Shown: one piece after another, positions 1 to 8,361 of the stretch
How the letters are laid out: the number at the start of each line of letters is the position of its first letter
How positions within the stretch are numbered: position 1 is the first letter of the stretch
DNA from: Parasediminibacterium sp051861445
GTDB lineage: Bacteria; Bacteroidota; Bacteroidia; Chitinophagales; Chitinophagaceae
Reading direction: 5' to 3'
DNA length: 64,000 nucleotides
Assembly (NCBI GenBank): GCA_051861445.1
Contig: JBHYCS010000003.1
Span: 1-64,000, forward strand
The notes under the pieces: generated by a model
Databases searched by the model: none
What the model was told of the DNA's origin: nothing
What the model saw: only the letters and a program-made list of their open reading frames with translations
Translations under genes and position numbers: made by a program

Positions 1-2495
1 CCCATTTGCCAATTCCACCGTTGTATGGTACTAACAGATGAACTACTTGTACTCATAAAATCAACTGGTCGCTGCTCACAATAAAAGGAAGCAGTAAACG
101 TAAAATCTGATACCGGTAAAGGATTCACAACCGTTGACAAACTAATCGTATCGCTGAAGCAACCAAGATTATTTTCCGCAAAAAGACTTATAGTAAAACT
201 TCCAGCATTGGAATATTTTTTATAAACAGAATCTTGATTACTAAATGTATTATCGCCAAAACTCCAAAATAGATTTGTTATTGGATTTACATTATTCACA
301 AAAACATTCTTCAGAAAAATAGAATCTCTTAAACAAATTTCTGGTGGTATTGCAAAACTTACAGAGGGTTTGCTCAATACAGTTAAACGTGTGGTTTTTA
401 CCGTATTATTTGTACAGCCATTTGCATCCGTAACTTTTGTAATTGAATAATTAGTAGTTACAGAAGGATTAAGTTCAATGCTATAAGTTGCAGTTGTAAT
501 ATTATTAATACGAATTGTTTGAACTCCATCATTATATTCAATTGCAAATGGAGGTTTTCCTGTAAAATTCAATTGCCATTTTTTTATACGACCAATGCAT
601 GTTGTATCCAGTGCATTTATTGTAACAGTTGGTAGCGATTGAACAAGGATAGTACTTTGATTTTGAGATGAACTATTGGGTGTAGCAGCTATACACAATG
701 CAGAATCGATGACAGTTACAATTTGATATGTAGTTGTATTTTGAGGGCTTACAACATGTAAATAAGGGTTAGAAACTATGTTATGAATAGTATCATTTTT
801 TATACCATCATTTAAAACAAATGTCCAAGGTTGTTTACCTGTAAATGTTATTGGTAAAGTTACATTGCTACCAAAACAAATGGTATCATTAGTTTTGGTA
901 AATATAGCACTTGGTTTTGCAGCGATATTAACAACGAGACTATCGGTAAATTCTCCACAACCTTGCACTTGCACTTTAACAAAATACTTACCATTATTAG
1001 TAGGTGATGCGTTTGTAATTACAGGATTGTAAACAGCACTACCAAAGCCATTTGGCCCGCTCCAATTATAAGTCGTATTCGATTGGTTTGCAACCATGAG
1101 TTGAATATCGCTACCAGAACATTGATTACTTAAAACCTCTGCATCAATATCTAAGAATTCATAGTTAGAAAAATAGCCAATTCGAGTGCCAACCCCTTGA
1201 GATCCATTAATAAATCCAATATGAAATAGTCCAGAAGTATTGCTTACTTGTACACCAATTCCAGCAGGAAAAAAAGTATTAATTGTAGGCAAATTGGTAA
1301 TCGAAATTCTTGCAGCTTTCCAAACACCATTTGTGCCAATTACGTCTTCAAATAAATTAGGCGTAATAATTCCACTTACTCCATTCACTAAAAAACTACC
1401 AATATCAGATGACTTACTTAAGATGTTTAAAAAGAAAGGCTCATTTGTAGACCTTACAAATGATACATTGGACGAACCTGTACATTTAATGCTAGGTAAT
1501 GAAGTACCTGTAACTTCTTGTCCTATTCCTGTAAATTGAAAAACATATGATGGCTTACTCGTTTGAAGATAGAGACTAGACGTGGTAAGTCTGCCCTCAA
1601 AAGATTGCCCTCTATTAATCGTAGCAACAGTAACGCCACCAACTTTTATTTCGGTATTATTTTCGGTAGCCCAAACATAAAAAAAGTCAGTATCACGAAA
1701 TGAACTAAAAGATAAAGCACCACGTACAACTATAAATTCAGTTCCTGTATTTATTTCAGGCACAATTTGATCACCCACTAAATCATAATTCGTTCCTAAC
1801 AATACAGAATCGTCGTAAATCGTTACTGCTACAGGTTTATCTGCTTGAATTGTAGAACCACCTAAATGCTTTGATGCTAAATGACTAGCCGATGCTACAG
1901 CATATGTTTGTCCCTTTTGTAGTGTAATGGTATAAGGTACATTGGGTAAATTTCCTGCCAAATCATCACTTGTTAAGTTTATTTTTATGGTTGTATTGTT
2001 TTCTGTAGCAACAATTACAAAACCATTTCTAGCCAAAGGATTTAATAAATCTCTGTTATCAAAACGAGTTTGAGAAGGAATTAAAAAGCTTAATCCTAAA
2101 CCAGATCTTCCTTTAAAGGGAAAAATTTCTGGATTTAATCTTTGACCAACTTCATAATAGGCTGAAACAGGTGCAGTTGCTACAACTTTAATTCCATAAT
2201 TTAATACGTTTTGAACCGGTTTATTTTCAATCAAATCAATTTGAGCAGTAAGATCAACACTAGTTGCACTATTAGCATTTAAAGAAATATTTATAGGTAC
2301 AAATTGTGGATTTGCTGGTTGTGTTATGTTTATTGTAGTAGGTTTTGCATAAGAAGAAAAACGAAGTGTGATGGGTTTATTTTCATGCCCTGCTGTAATA
2401 GCAGGTGCAGCAAACCAAAATTCAGTATCGGCTTGAGACAATGCGTTGAAACTAAATAAGCATATAGAAATAATTAAGTAAACTAAACGGCACAT
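1..2495 (-). CDS. IgGFc-binding/PKD-type large surface protein (3' end cut off by window)
   Basis: I translated the minus strand from the ATG at 2495 and the frame stays open to base 1, giving at least 831 residues with no stop. Residues 1-20 are a signal peptide ending in FNALSQA. The first half resembles the IgGFc-binding N-terminal family of Bacteroidota surface proteins, starting with the typical DTEFWFAAP segment. The second half is built of Ig/PKD-like modules, including a WSFGD PKD signature near the truncated end. Proteins of this kind usually end in a gliding-motility-associated (type 9 secretion) C-terminal domain, which would lie outside the window. It is probably exported and surface-bound; the ligand is unknown. 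It is divergent from the FIST gene, with about 170 bp between the starts. Confidence 0.75.
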   Translation of the reverse strand, partial: MCRLVYLIISICLFSFNALSQADTEFWFAAPAITAGHENKPITLRFSSYAKPTTINITQPANPQFVPINISLNANSATSVDLTAQIDLIENKPVQNVLNYGIKVVATAPVSAYYEVGQRLNPEIFPFKGRSGLGLSFLIPSQTRFDNRDLLNPLARNGFVIVATENNTTIKINLTSDDLAGNLPNVPYTITLQKGQTYAVASASHLASKHLGGSTIQADKPVAVTIYDDSVLLGTNYDLVGDQIVPEINTGTEFIVVRGALSFSSFRDTDFFYVWATENNTEIKVGGVTVATINRGQSFEGRLTTSSLYLQTSKPSYVFQFTGIGQEVTGTSLPSIKCTGSSNVSFVRSTNEPFFLNILSKSSDIGSFLVNGVSGIITPNLFEDVIGTNGVWKAARISITNLPTINTFFPAGIGVQVSNTSGLFHIGFINGSQGVGTRIGYFSNYEFLDIDAEVLSNQCSGSDIQLMVANQSNTTYNWSGPNGFGSAVYNPVITNASPTNNGKYFVKVQVQGCGEFTDSLVVNIAAKPSAIFTKTNDTICFGSNVTLPITFTGKQPWTFVLNDGIKNDTIHNIVSNPYLHVVSPQNTTTYQIVTVIDSALCIAATPNSSSQNQSTILVQSLPTVTINALDTTCIGRIKKWQLNFTGKPPFAIEYNDGVQTIRINNITTATYSIELNPSVTTNYSITKVTDANGCTNNTVKTTRLTVLSKPSVSFAIPPEICLRDSIFLKNVFVNNVNPITNLFWSFGDNTFSNQDSVYKKYSNAGSFTISLFAENNLGCFSDTISLSTVVNPLPVSDFTFTASFYCEQRPVDFMSTSSSSVSTIQRWNWQM

Positions 2496-2666
2496 AATCG
2501 CTAAATATTATTACGAATGTATTCTTTTAAAACAAAAACACATTCGCTTCGGTTCTGTTTTTTCAATTATAATTTAAGTTCAATTACAGTACTATATATT
2601 ATTCAAAAAAAAATTGTACTTTTTCATTCTAAAATCAGTATTGATTTATTTGACAACAACCTGCTT

Positions 2667-3797
2667 ATGAAAACTTCCCAACTACTCTTTCAAAACAATC
2701 AATGGACTGCTTTACAACCCTCTATAGAAAATGCTGATTTGGTATTTGCATTTGGTGCTACACATTTGGTTGGCAGTGCTATTATTTACGATAAATTACA
2801 AGAAGAATATAAGGGTGCTACAATTGTTTCTGCATCTACATCTGGTGAAATTTTAGACAATAAAGTGTACGATGATACAGTTGTTGTAACTGCTATCGCT
2901 TTTGAAAAAACAAAGGTTAAAGCTGTTCGTACCAACTTTCATCAACACAACAATAGCTTTGAGGTTGGTAAATATTTAATGAAAGAGCTTCAATCAAACG
3001 ATTTAACAGCTGTATTTGTAATATCTGATGGAAGTTTTATTAACGGAAGTGAATTGGTAAATGGATTAAACCACAACAAACCGGAAAAAATTTTAGTAAC
3101 AGGTGGTTTGGCTGGTGATGCTGCAAGATTTAAACAAACCCTAGTTGGATTAAATGAAGTGGCAAGTGAAGGAAAAATTGTTGCAATTGGTTTTTATGGC
3201 AATCAAATTCAAATAGGACATAGTTCGTTAGGTGGTTGGGATGAATTTGGTAGAGAACGAATTGTTACAAAAAGCAATCAAAATGTTTTGTATGAATTGG
3301 ATAATGAAAATGCATTAGACTTATATAAAGAATACTTAGGTCCTTATGTAGATGAATTGCCTGGCTCTGCATTGCTTTTTCCTTTATCGCTAAAGGTAAA
3401 TAACGAAAGTACCAATTTGGTAAGAACCATACTTACCATAGATGAACAACATAAAACAATGACTTTTGCCGGTAATTTACCTGAAGGAAGTAAAGTACGT
3501 TTAATGAAAGCGAATTTCGAAAAACTAATTAGTGCCTCGTCTGAAGCTGCCACACAAACACTAAATTATACCCAAAATAATGCACCTGAATTAGCTATTT
3601 TAATTAGTTGTGTTGGAAGAAAGCTAATTTTACAAGAAAGAACGTTTGAAGAAGTGGAAGCAGCAAAAAATATTTTTGGAAAAGAAACAATGATAACAGG
3701 GTTTTACTCTTACGGCGAAATTTCTCCATACAATGTAAACGCTACTTGTGAATTACACAACCAAACAATGACCATTACCACTTTTTCCGAGTTATAA
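2667..3797 (+). CDS. FIST N-/C-domain sensor protein
   Basis: Soluble protein of 376 residues of the FIST family, a ligand-binding sensory module thought to recognise small molecules such as amino acids. The FIST_N half has the typical alternation of strands (DLVFAFGATHLVG, GATIVSASTSGEI, AVFVISDGS, VTGGLAGDAARF), and the FIST_C half ends with the characteristic GFYSYGEISP segment. An in-frame ATG exists at 2517, but the 50 residues it would add look non-coding, and MKTSQLLFQN at 2667 fits the family start. The stop is 24 bp before a hybrid histidine kinase that has no sensor domain of its own, so the two probably form one signalling unit. The ligand cannot be told from sequence. Confidence 0.85.
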   Translation: MKTSQLLFQNNQWTALQPSIENADLVFAFGATHLVGSAIIYDKLQEEYKGATIVSASTSGEILDNKVYDDTVVVTAIAFEKTKVKAVRTNFHQHNNSFEVGKYLMKELQSNDLTAVFVISDGSFINGSELVNGLNHNKPEKILVTGGLAGDAARFKQTLVGLNEVASEGKIVAIGFYGNQIQIGHSSLGGWDEFGRERIVTKSNQNVLYELDNENALDLYKEYLGPYVDELPGSALLFPLSLKVNNESTNLVRTILTIDEQHKTMTFAGNLPEGSKVRLMKANFEKLISASSEAATQTLNYTQNNAPELAILISCVGRKLILQERTFEEVEAAKNIFGKETMITGFYSYGEISPYNVNATCELHNQTMTITTFSEL

Positions 3798-3821
3798 CAT
3801 ACCATTCAAAGACTTAAGCAA

Positions 3822-5330
3822 ATGCCAACCAATAAAATTGTACAAAACATACTTGAAAAAATTTACGAAAACAATATTCCTACAGATGATTTGTTTTCGC
3901 AGTTTGTATCTACTATAGATTCACATTTTTCGATGTATGAAAGAGATAAAAAAATTACAGAACATGCATTTGCAATTAGCGAAAAAGAATATACAATTGC
4001 TACAAAAAATCTAAAGCAACAAAACGATATTACCCAACAATCTATTCAAAAATTAAAAGATGCCATTGTTGCTTTAGACCCAGAAACGGCCAACTCATTT
4101 ACAGATAATAACGACAATATTATTAGCATCATCGGTTTTCTTTCAGAACAAATAAAGAAAACAAAAGCTTTAGAAGCAGATTTAATTGCAGCAAAAATAA
4201 TAGCAGAAAAAGCAGCTCAAGCAAAAAGTGAGTTTTTAAGTGTAATGAGCCATGAAATAAGAACACCCTTAAACGCTATTATTGGAACCATAGAATTACT
4301 AAAACATCAAGAAGGCTTGGATGAATTTAAACTTGAATTGTTGAGAGTAATGGAAATTTCTTCTGAAAACTTACTGAGTTTAATTAATGATATTTTAGAC
4401 TTTAGCAAAATTGAAGAAGGAAAAATTCATTTCGGAGAAAGGGATATTGAAATAAAATCTTTCTTGAAAAAAATAAAATTAGGAAACAGAGTTAGAGCAG
4501 AAGAAAAAGGAAATACGATTAAAGTAATGTTGGATGATGAAATACCCAACTTTGTAAAAGGTGATGATTTACGCTTAGGACAAATTTTAAATAACTTGGT
4601 ATCAAATGCTGTAAAATTTACATCGAACGGAACCATTACCATTACTGCCTCACTAATTGCCAAAAAACAAGATTATATAGACTTATACTTTGAAGTTTCA
4701 GACACAGGAATTGGAATTGATCCAGAAAAACAAGCACTTGTTTTCGAACGATTTACACAAGCCAACAACGATATAACAAGAGAATTTGGTGGTTCAGGAT
4801 TAGGACTTACCATCATTAAAGGCTTACTTGCCCTTCAAGGAAGCGAAATTCAACTAAAAAGTGAGCTAGGAAAAGGATCAACATTTTATTTTACACTGCG
4901 TTTTAAAACCAGTAAAGCTACTTTTAAAGAACCTATAGAAGTAAGTTTAACAGATAAATCAGACCTTCACAACATTAAAATATTGCTTGTAGAAGATGTT
5001 GAATTTAATGTATTTGTTGCAGAAACCATGTTGCACAATTGGAATGCAAGAGTAGAAAAAGCCGAAAATGGTGCGATAGCATTAGAAATGGTAAAAACCA
5101 ATCAATACGATTTAATTTTAATGGATATTCAAATGCCTGTGATGGATGGGTATTCTGCAACCAAAGAAATAAGAAAATTTAATACACAAACACCAATTAT
5201 TGCACTCACAGCCTCAATTTCTATTGATATTCAAGAAAAAGCAGCCGAAGTAGGTATGAATGGTTTTGTAACCAAACCATTTAACCCCAACGATTTGTAT
5301 AGCAGCATCGTTACTAATTTGGCTATTTAA
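3822..5330 (+). CDS. Hybrid sensor histidine kinase with C-terminal receiver
   Basis: Cytoplasmic kinase of 502 residues. Residues 1-135 are helical and probably coiled-coil, with no PAS, GAF or membrane segment. The HisKA domain has phospho-acceptor H144 in SHEIRTPLN. The HATPase domain shows an N box (NLVSNAVKFT, about 258-267), G1 (DTGIGID, about 294-300) and G2 (GSGLGLTI, about 324-331). The receiver (about 385-502) has phospho-acceptor D435 in LMDIQMPVMDG, the conserved threonine in ALTAS and K485. All catalytic residues look intact. It follows the FIST gene by 24 bp, so FIST is the likely input. No separate response regulator with an output domain is adjacent, so the target is unknown. 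Confidence 0.9.
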   Translation: MPTNKIVQNILEKIYENNIPTDDLFSQFVSTIDSHFSMYERDKKITEHAFAISEKEYTIATKNLKQQNDITQQSIQKLKDAIVALDPETANSFTDNNDNIISIIGFLSEQIKKTKALEADLIAAKIIAEKAAQAKSEFLSVMSHEIRTPLNAIIGTIELLKHQEGLDEFKLELLRVMEISSENLLSLINDILDFSKIEEGKIHFGERDIEIKSFLKKIKLGNRVRAEEKGNTIKVMLDDEIPNFVKGDDLRLGQILNNLVSNAVKFTSNGTITITASLIAKKQDYIDLYFEVSDTGIGIDPEKQALVFERFTQANNDITREFGGSGLGLTIIKGLLALQGSEIQLKSELGKGSTFYFTLRFKTSKATFKEPIEVSLTDKSDLHNIKILLVEDVEFNVFVAETMLHNWNARVEKAENGAIALEMVKTNQYDLILMDIQMPVMDGYSATKEIRKFNTQTPIIALTASISIDIQEKAAEVGMNGFVTKPFNPNDLYSSIVTNLAI

Positions 5331-5408
5331 AATATTGAATATTCTAAACAACGCTTAATTCCTCTGATAACCTCAATTTAATTTCACTAAAAAAATTTAA
5401 AAAAGGCG

Positions 5409-5438
5409 AAGGTTATTTTTAAAAGTATCGTCTCATCA
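5409..5438 (+). promoter_or_regulatory. Predicted ECF-type promoter of the sigma factor operon
   Basis: AAGGTT at 5409-5414 is followed by exactly 15 nt and then GTCTCATCA at 5430-5438. The same arrangement (AAGGTT, 15 nt, ATCTCATCA) lies upstream of the YHYH operon at 7016-7045. A transcript would begin near 5445 and leave a leader of about 14 nt before the TTG start at 5459. Autoregulation by the adjacent sigma factor is inferred. Confidence 0.55.
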
Positions 5439-5458
5439 TTAAACTATTAACAGCGTAT

Positions 5459-6031
5459 TTGAACGAACAACTGCTAATACAAGCCATACAGAATGGAGAT
5501 GTCAAAGCATTTACCCAAATGGTAGAAACATACCAACATTTGGTTTATAATAACATTTTAAGTATGCTTCAAAATAAAGAAGATGCAGAAGATGTTGCTC
5601 AAGATGTATTTGTGCAAGTATACGAATCTATACATCAATTTAAAGGCGAGTCGAAGTTTTCTACATGGCTGTATAGAATTGCCGTTACAAAATCGCTGGA
5701 TTATCAAAGACGCAAAAAAAGAAAAAAAAGATTTGCAATTATCGAAAGTCTGTTTGGTGTAAACAATGAAGTAAAACACGAATCGATTCATTTTTATCAT
5801 CCAGGTGTTTCATTAGCAAATAAAGAACAAGCAGCTATTTTGTTTAAAGCAATTCAACAATTACCAAGCAACCAACAAATTGCTTTTACATTGAATAAAA
5901 TAGAAGGATTAAGCTATCAAGAAGTTGCAGAAATAATGCAAGTAACAGTAGCCTCTGTAGAAGCTTTTTTGCACAGAGCCAAACAGAATTTAAGAAAAGA
6001 ATTACAACAATATTACGAATCGTTAAAATGA
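5459..6031 (+). CDS. RNA polymerase ECF-type sigma-70 factor
   Basis: Sigma factor of 190 residues. Region 2 (about 10-75) contains the segment DAEDVAQDVFVQVYESIHQF followed by FSTWLYRIA; region 4 (about 135-187) contains LPSNQQIAFTLNKIEGLSYQEVAEIM and the helix SVEAFLHRAK. No ATG fits: an in-frame TAA lies at 5420-5422 and the only plausible initiator between it and region 2 is TTG at 5459. The predicted promoter ends only 20 bp upstream, which supports that start. Next come a small membrane protein (6 bp gap) and a Spy/CnrX-like sensor (1-bp overlap), an arrangement like CnrYXH-type metal-responsive sigma systems. I infer that it controls its own operon and the YHYH-SCO operon. Confidence 0.9.
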   Translation: MNEQLLIQAIQNGDVKAFTQMVETYQHLVYNNILSMLQNKEDAEDVAQDVFVQVYESIHQFKGESKFSTWLYRIAVTKSLDYQRRKKRKKRFAIIESLFGVNNEVKHESIHFYHPGVSLANKEQAAILFKAIQQLPSNQQIAFTLNKIEGLSYQEVAEIMQVTVASVEAFLHRAKQNLRKELQQYYESLK

Positions 6032-6037
6032 TACACC

Positions 6038-6403
6038 ATGACTTCTAATGATTTTATCAATAAGCAAATAGATGATACCTTAAATAGCATCAATGATATT
6101 CAACGAGCAGAAATGCCCCCCTTTTTCTATACCAAATTACAAGCTCGTTTACAACAACAAAACAGCAGTAATTTTTGGGAAAACTTGCTCTCTTCATTAT
6201 CAGTTAAGCCTGCATATACAGTAGCTATTTTAATGGTTTTTGTGATATTGAATGTTGCTGCTATTAGCACCCTAGTTTCTGACAACAACCTAAATAACAA
6301 TATTCCAAAATCAGCACAAGAAGCAAGTCTACAAAGTTTTGTACAAGATTACAATCTATCGGTTTCTACAATTTATAATAACGATAAAAAATCTGCTCAA
6401 TAA
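6038..6403 (+). CDS. Single-pass membrane protein, candidate anti-sigma factor
   Basis: 121 residues. Residues 1-55 are polar and cytoplasmic-like, with a stretch (FFYTKLQARLQ) of the kind seen in small zinc-less anti-sigma proteins. One membrane segment lies at about 59-80 (YTVAILMVFVILNVAAIS), followed by a roughly 40-residue extracytoplasmic tail. It starts 6 bp after the ECF sigma gene, and its stop TAA overlaps the next ATG by one base (TAATG at 6401-6405), so the three are translationally coupled. Topology and position argue for sigma sequestration, as CnrY does for CnrH. I recognise no named domain, so the role is inferred from context only. Confidence 0.7.
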   Translation: MTSNDFINKQIDDTLNSINDIQRAEMPPFFYTKLQARLQQQNSSNFWENLLSSLSVKPAYTVAILMVFVILNVAAISTLVSDNNLNNNIPKSAQEASLQSFVQDYNLSVSTIYNNDKKSAQ

Positions 6404-6999
6404 TGCAACAAGCAATTCAAAAAAATAAGTGGTGGGCAATTGCTGTATTCTTCTTAATTATTTTAAACCTTGCTACACTTGCAACGTTTTGGATAATGAG
6501 GATAAAAGAAAAAGATGCAAATGGAATGTTTTCTCCAGCTAGAAAAGATGGTGCTGCTTTATTTTTAATACAGCAATTATCGCTAGATTCTGCTCAGCAA
6601 CAAGCATTTAATGAGTTAAAAAATCAACATCAACAAGGCACAAGAAGTATTAGAAAAAAACTAAGAACAGCTAAAGAAAACTTTTTTGAGCTGCTTTCAG
6701 ACTCTGCTGTTTCTAACAATATTATCCAAGAAAAAAGTGCTGCCATCGCCTCACTTGAACAAGAAATTGAGTTGCTGAATTTTCAACATTTTCAGCAGGT
6801 AAGAAAACTATGTACACCACAACAACAAACAAAATTCGATGCCATTATTAAAGATGTATTGAAGCAAATTGGCCCACCACCTCCACCAAGAATGATGCCT
6901 CCAAAAGAGAGAGAACATGATTTTTCGCCTCAGGATAATAGACCCCCACCACCAAATGGTGAACATCCATTTCCACCACCACCAAAAGAAGCTCCATAA
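6403..6999 (+). CDS. Membrane-anchored Spy/CnrX-like periplasmic sensor with proline-rich tail
   Basis: 198 residues: a short cytoplasmic start, a membrane anchor at about 9-31 (WWAIAVFFLIILNLATLATFW), a helical periplasmic region at about 45-155, and a Pro/His-containing tail. The helical part carries LTXXQ-like repeats (LSLDSAQQQAF and LCTPQQQTKF), as in the heavy-metal-resistance sensor family that includes Spy, CpxP, ZraP and CnrX. The tail from about 157 is rich in proline (PPPPPR, PPPPNGEHPFPPPP), unusual for the family. Encoded behind the sigma and candidate anti-sigma genes with a 1-bp overlap, it fits the sensor of a three-part signalling unit. Inducer unknown; metal or misfolded envelope protein would be typical. 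Confidence 0.75.
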   Translation: MQQAIQKNKWWAIAVFFLIILNLATLATFWIMRIKEKDANGMFSPARKDGAALFLIQQLSLDSAQQQAFNELKNQHQQGTRSIRKKLRTAKENFFELLSDSAVSNNIIQEKSAAIASLEQEIELLNFQHFQQVRKLCTPQQQTKFDAIIKDVLKQIGPPPPPRMMPPKEREHDFSPQDNRPPPPNGEHPFPPPPKEAP

Positions 7000-7015
7000 T
7001 ATTTTTATTACAGCA

Positions 7016-7045
7016 AAGGTTTTAACTAAAAAAAGTATCTCATCA
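7016..7045 (+). promoter_or_regulatory. Predicted ECF-type promoter of the YHYH-SCO operon
   Basis: AAGGTT at 7016-7021, 15 nt, then ATCTCATCA at 7037-7045, matching the promoter of the sigma gene at 5409-5438 in both boxes and in spacing. A second copy of the 10-mer AGTATCTCAT (7034-7043) follows at 7046-7055. Transcription would start near 7052, 28 bp before the ATG at 7080. Confidence 0.5.
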
Positions 7046-7079
7046 AGTATCTCATTATCAACTACTAAAAACAGCCATC

Positions 7080-7832
7080 ATGAAGTTTACAAACATTTTT
7101 TCTTTCAGTTTTCTTACAATAGTATTTGGCTTATGTACTTCTTGTAAAAAAAATGAAACAACCACAACATCTACTACTACATCAACTACAGTTCCTACTG
7201 TTTTTTCTAAATTCAACACATCTGTAACTATATCTGTTGAAGGCAACTTTGTAGTGCTAAAAAGCAATGGTGTACCTGACCATAAAAGTCCATATTTTGC
7301 TACTACTGATAGTCGTTATGAAGCTTACAACGGCACCAATACTGCATTTGCAAAAAATCCAAATAGCATCGTTACCCAAAATTTTACTTTTAAAATTCCA
7401 ATCAATCCAGCAGTTAGCAGCACACATGCTGCAACCCCAATGGGGCCAATGGGTATTTCTATTAATGGTGTACCTATTTATAATCAATATGCTGCTGGCA
7501 ATGCACCATTAACCAACGAAATCAATAGTTTTGATCAGTACAATGGGCATCCACAAATGAGTGGTCAATATCACTATCATATTGAACCATTGTATCTTAC
7601 TGCTACAAAAGGAAAGAGTGCCTTAATCGGTTTTTTATTGGATGGATTTCCATTGTATGGTCCACAAGAAAATGGAGCAACTGTTACCAATAGCATGTTA
7701 GATGTTTATCATGGTCATAGTCATGCAACAGCAGATTATCCAAATGGCATTTATCATTATCATATTACGGCCGATGTTCCTTACATTAATGGAAACGGAT
7801 TTTATGGTACTGCAGGTACCGTTACACAATAA
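7080..7832 (+). CDS. YHYH domain lipoprotein
   Basis: Lipoprotein of 250 residues. The signal peptide ends in a lipobox (GLCTSC, lipidated Cys at 22), followed by a threonine-rich linker (about 27-40). The YHYH family domain fills the rest, with its two signature motifs at 164-167 and 225-228 and a HGHSH cluster at 211-215, all candidates for metal binding. The surrounding GISINGVPIYN and GFLLDGFPLYGP segments are also typical. It is the first gene of a group that continues with a Spy-like protein, SCO1 and a MORN-type lipoprotein, under a predicted ECF promoter. The biochemical role of the family is not established; histidine content and the SCO neighbour suggest copper or another metal. Confidence 0.85.
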   Translation: MKFTNIFSFSFLTIVFGLCTSCKKNETTTTSTTTSTTVPTVFSKFNTSVTISVEGNFVVLKSNGVPDHKSPYFATTDSRYEAYNGTNTAFAKNPNSIVTQNFTFKIPINPAVSSTHAATPMGPMGISINGVPIYNQYAAGNAPLTNEINSFDQYNGHPQMSGQYHYHIEPLYLTATKGKSALIGFLLDGFPLYGPQENGATVTNSMLDVYHGHSHATADYPNGIYHYHITADVPYINGNGFYGTAGTVTQ

Positions 7833-7893
7833 GTCCATTTTAGAATAAAGTCATAAAAGATTCACAACAATTAATTCATTTAAAACAAATACA

Positions 7894-8310
7894 ATGAAAA
7901 AAATAATAGCCCTATCTGTTGCCAGCATTTTTGCAGCAGGTATTTCATTTGCACAACCACAGCCTCCACATAAACCAAACGATGCTGAAAGGCTAAAACA
8001 TGTTACTAACAAGTTAGAAAAAGAATTAACATTATCTGCTGTTCAAAAAGAAAAAGTAACAGCTGCTTACAAAGCGTTTTTCGCAGAAATGGAAAAGAAT
8101 AAAAACAATGCAGGAAAACCTACAGAACCTCCACCACCTCCGCCTCCACCTGTAAAAAGAGAAATTGTAGAAAAATTGGCAAAACAAAGAGATGAAAGCA
8201 TTCAAAAAGTGCTTACCAATGAGCAATATAAAAAATACATTGAGGTAGAAAAAAAGATGCGACCAAGTAAACCACCAATGCCTCAACAGCCTGATGCTCC
8301 AAAAAATTAA
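7894..8310 (+). CDS. Secreted Spy-like protein with polyproline segment
   Basis: 138 residues with a cleavable signal peptide (residues 1-20, ending SFAQ). The mature part is charged and helical: one helix pair around residues 30-65 (LEKELTLSAVQKEKVTAAYKAF), a run of eight prolines at about 80-87, then a second helix pair (VLTNEQYKKYIEVEKKM). The LTXXQ-like elements LTLSAVQKEK and LTNEQYKKY resemble Spy/CpxP periplasmic chaperones and the sensor encoded at 6403-6999. It lies 61 bp after the YHYH gene and 51 bp before SCO1. Possible roles are an envelope chaperone or metal buffer. The family assignment is from pattern only. Confidence 0.65.
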   Translation: MKKIIALSVASIFAAGISFAQPQPPHKPNDAERLKHVTNKLEKELTLSAVQKEKVTAAYKAFFAEMEKNKNNAGKPTEPPPPPPPPVKREIVEKLAKQRDESIQKVLTNEQYKKYIEVEKKMRPSKPPMPQQPDAPKN

Positions 8311-8361
8311 TTGAAAAAAGGTTTATTTTACGAATGCAATGGATAACAATATTGAAAGAAA

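Noticed and set aside
1240..1539. 99-aa plus-strand open frame at the left edge
   Set aside because: Covered by the large minus-strand surface protein gene, whose continuous frame and IgGFc-type motifs are convincing.
2640..2660. TTTATTTG before the FIST gene as a -7 box
   Set aside because: One mismatch at a key position and no clear -33 at the right distance.
5367..5420. Possible terminator after the hybrid kinase (ATAACC at 5367-5372 pairing with GGTTAT at 5411-5416, followed by T residues)
   Set aside because: The loop is 38 nt, the stem is only 6 bp, and GGTTAT overlaps the predicted sigma promoter.
8316..8345. A third AAGGTT before SCO1
   Set aside because: The bases 15 nt downstream do not match RTCTCATCA, so it is not another copy of the sigma-regulon promoter.
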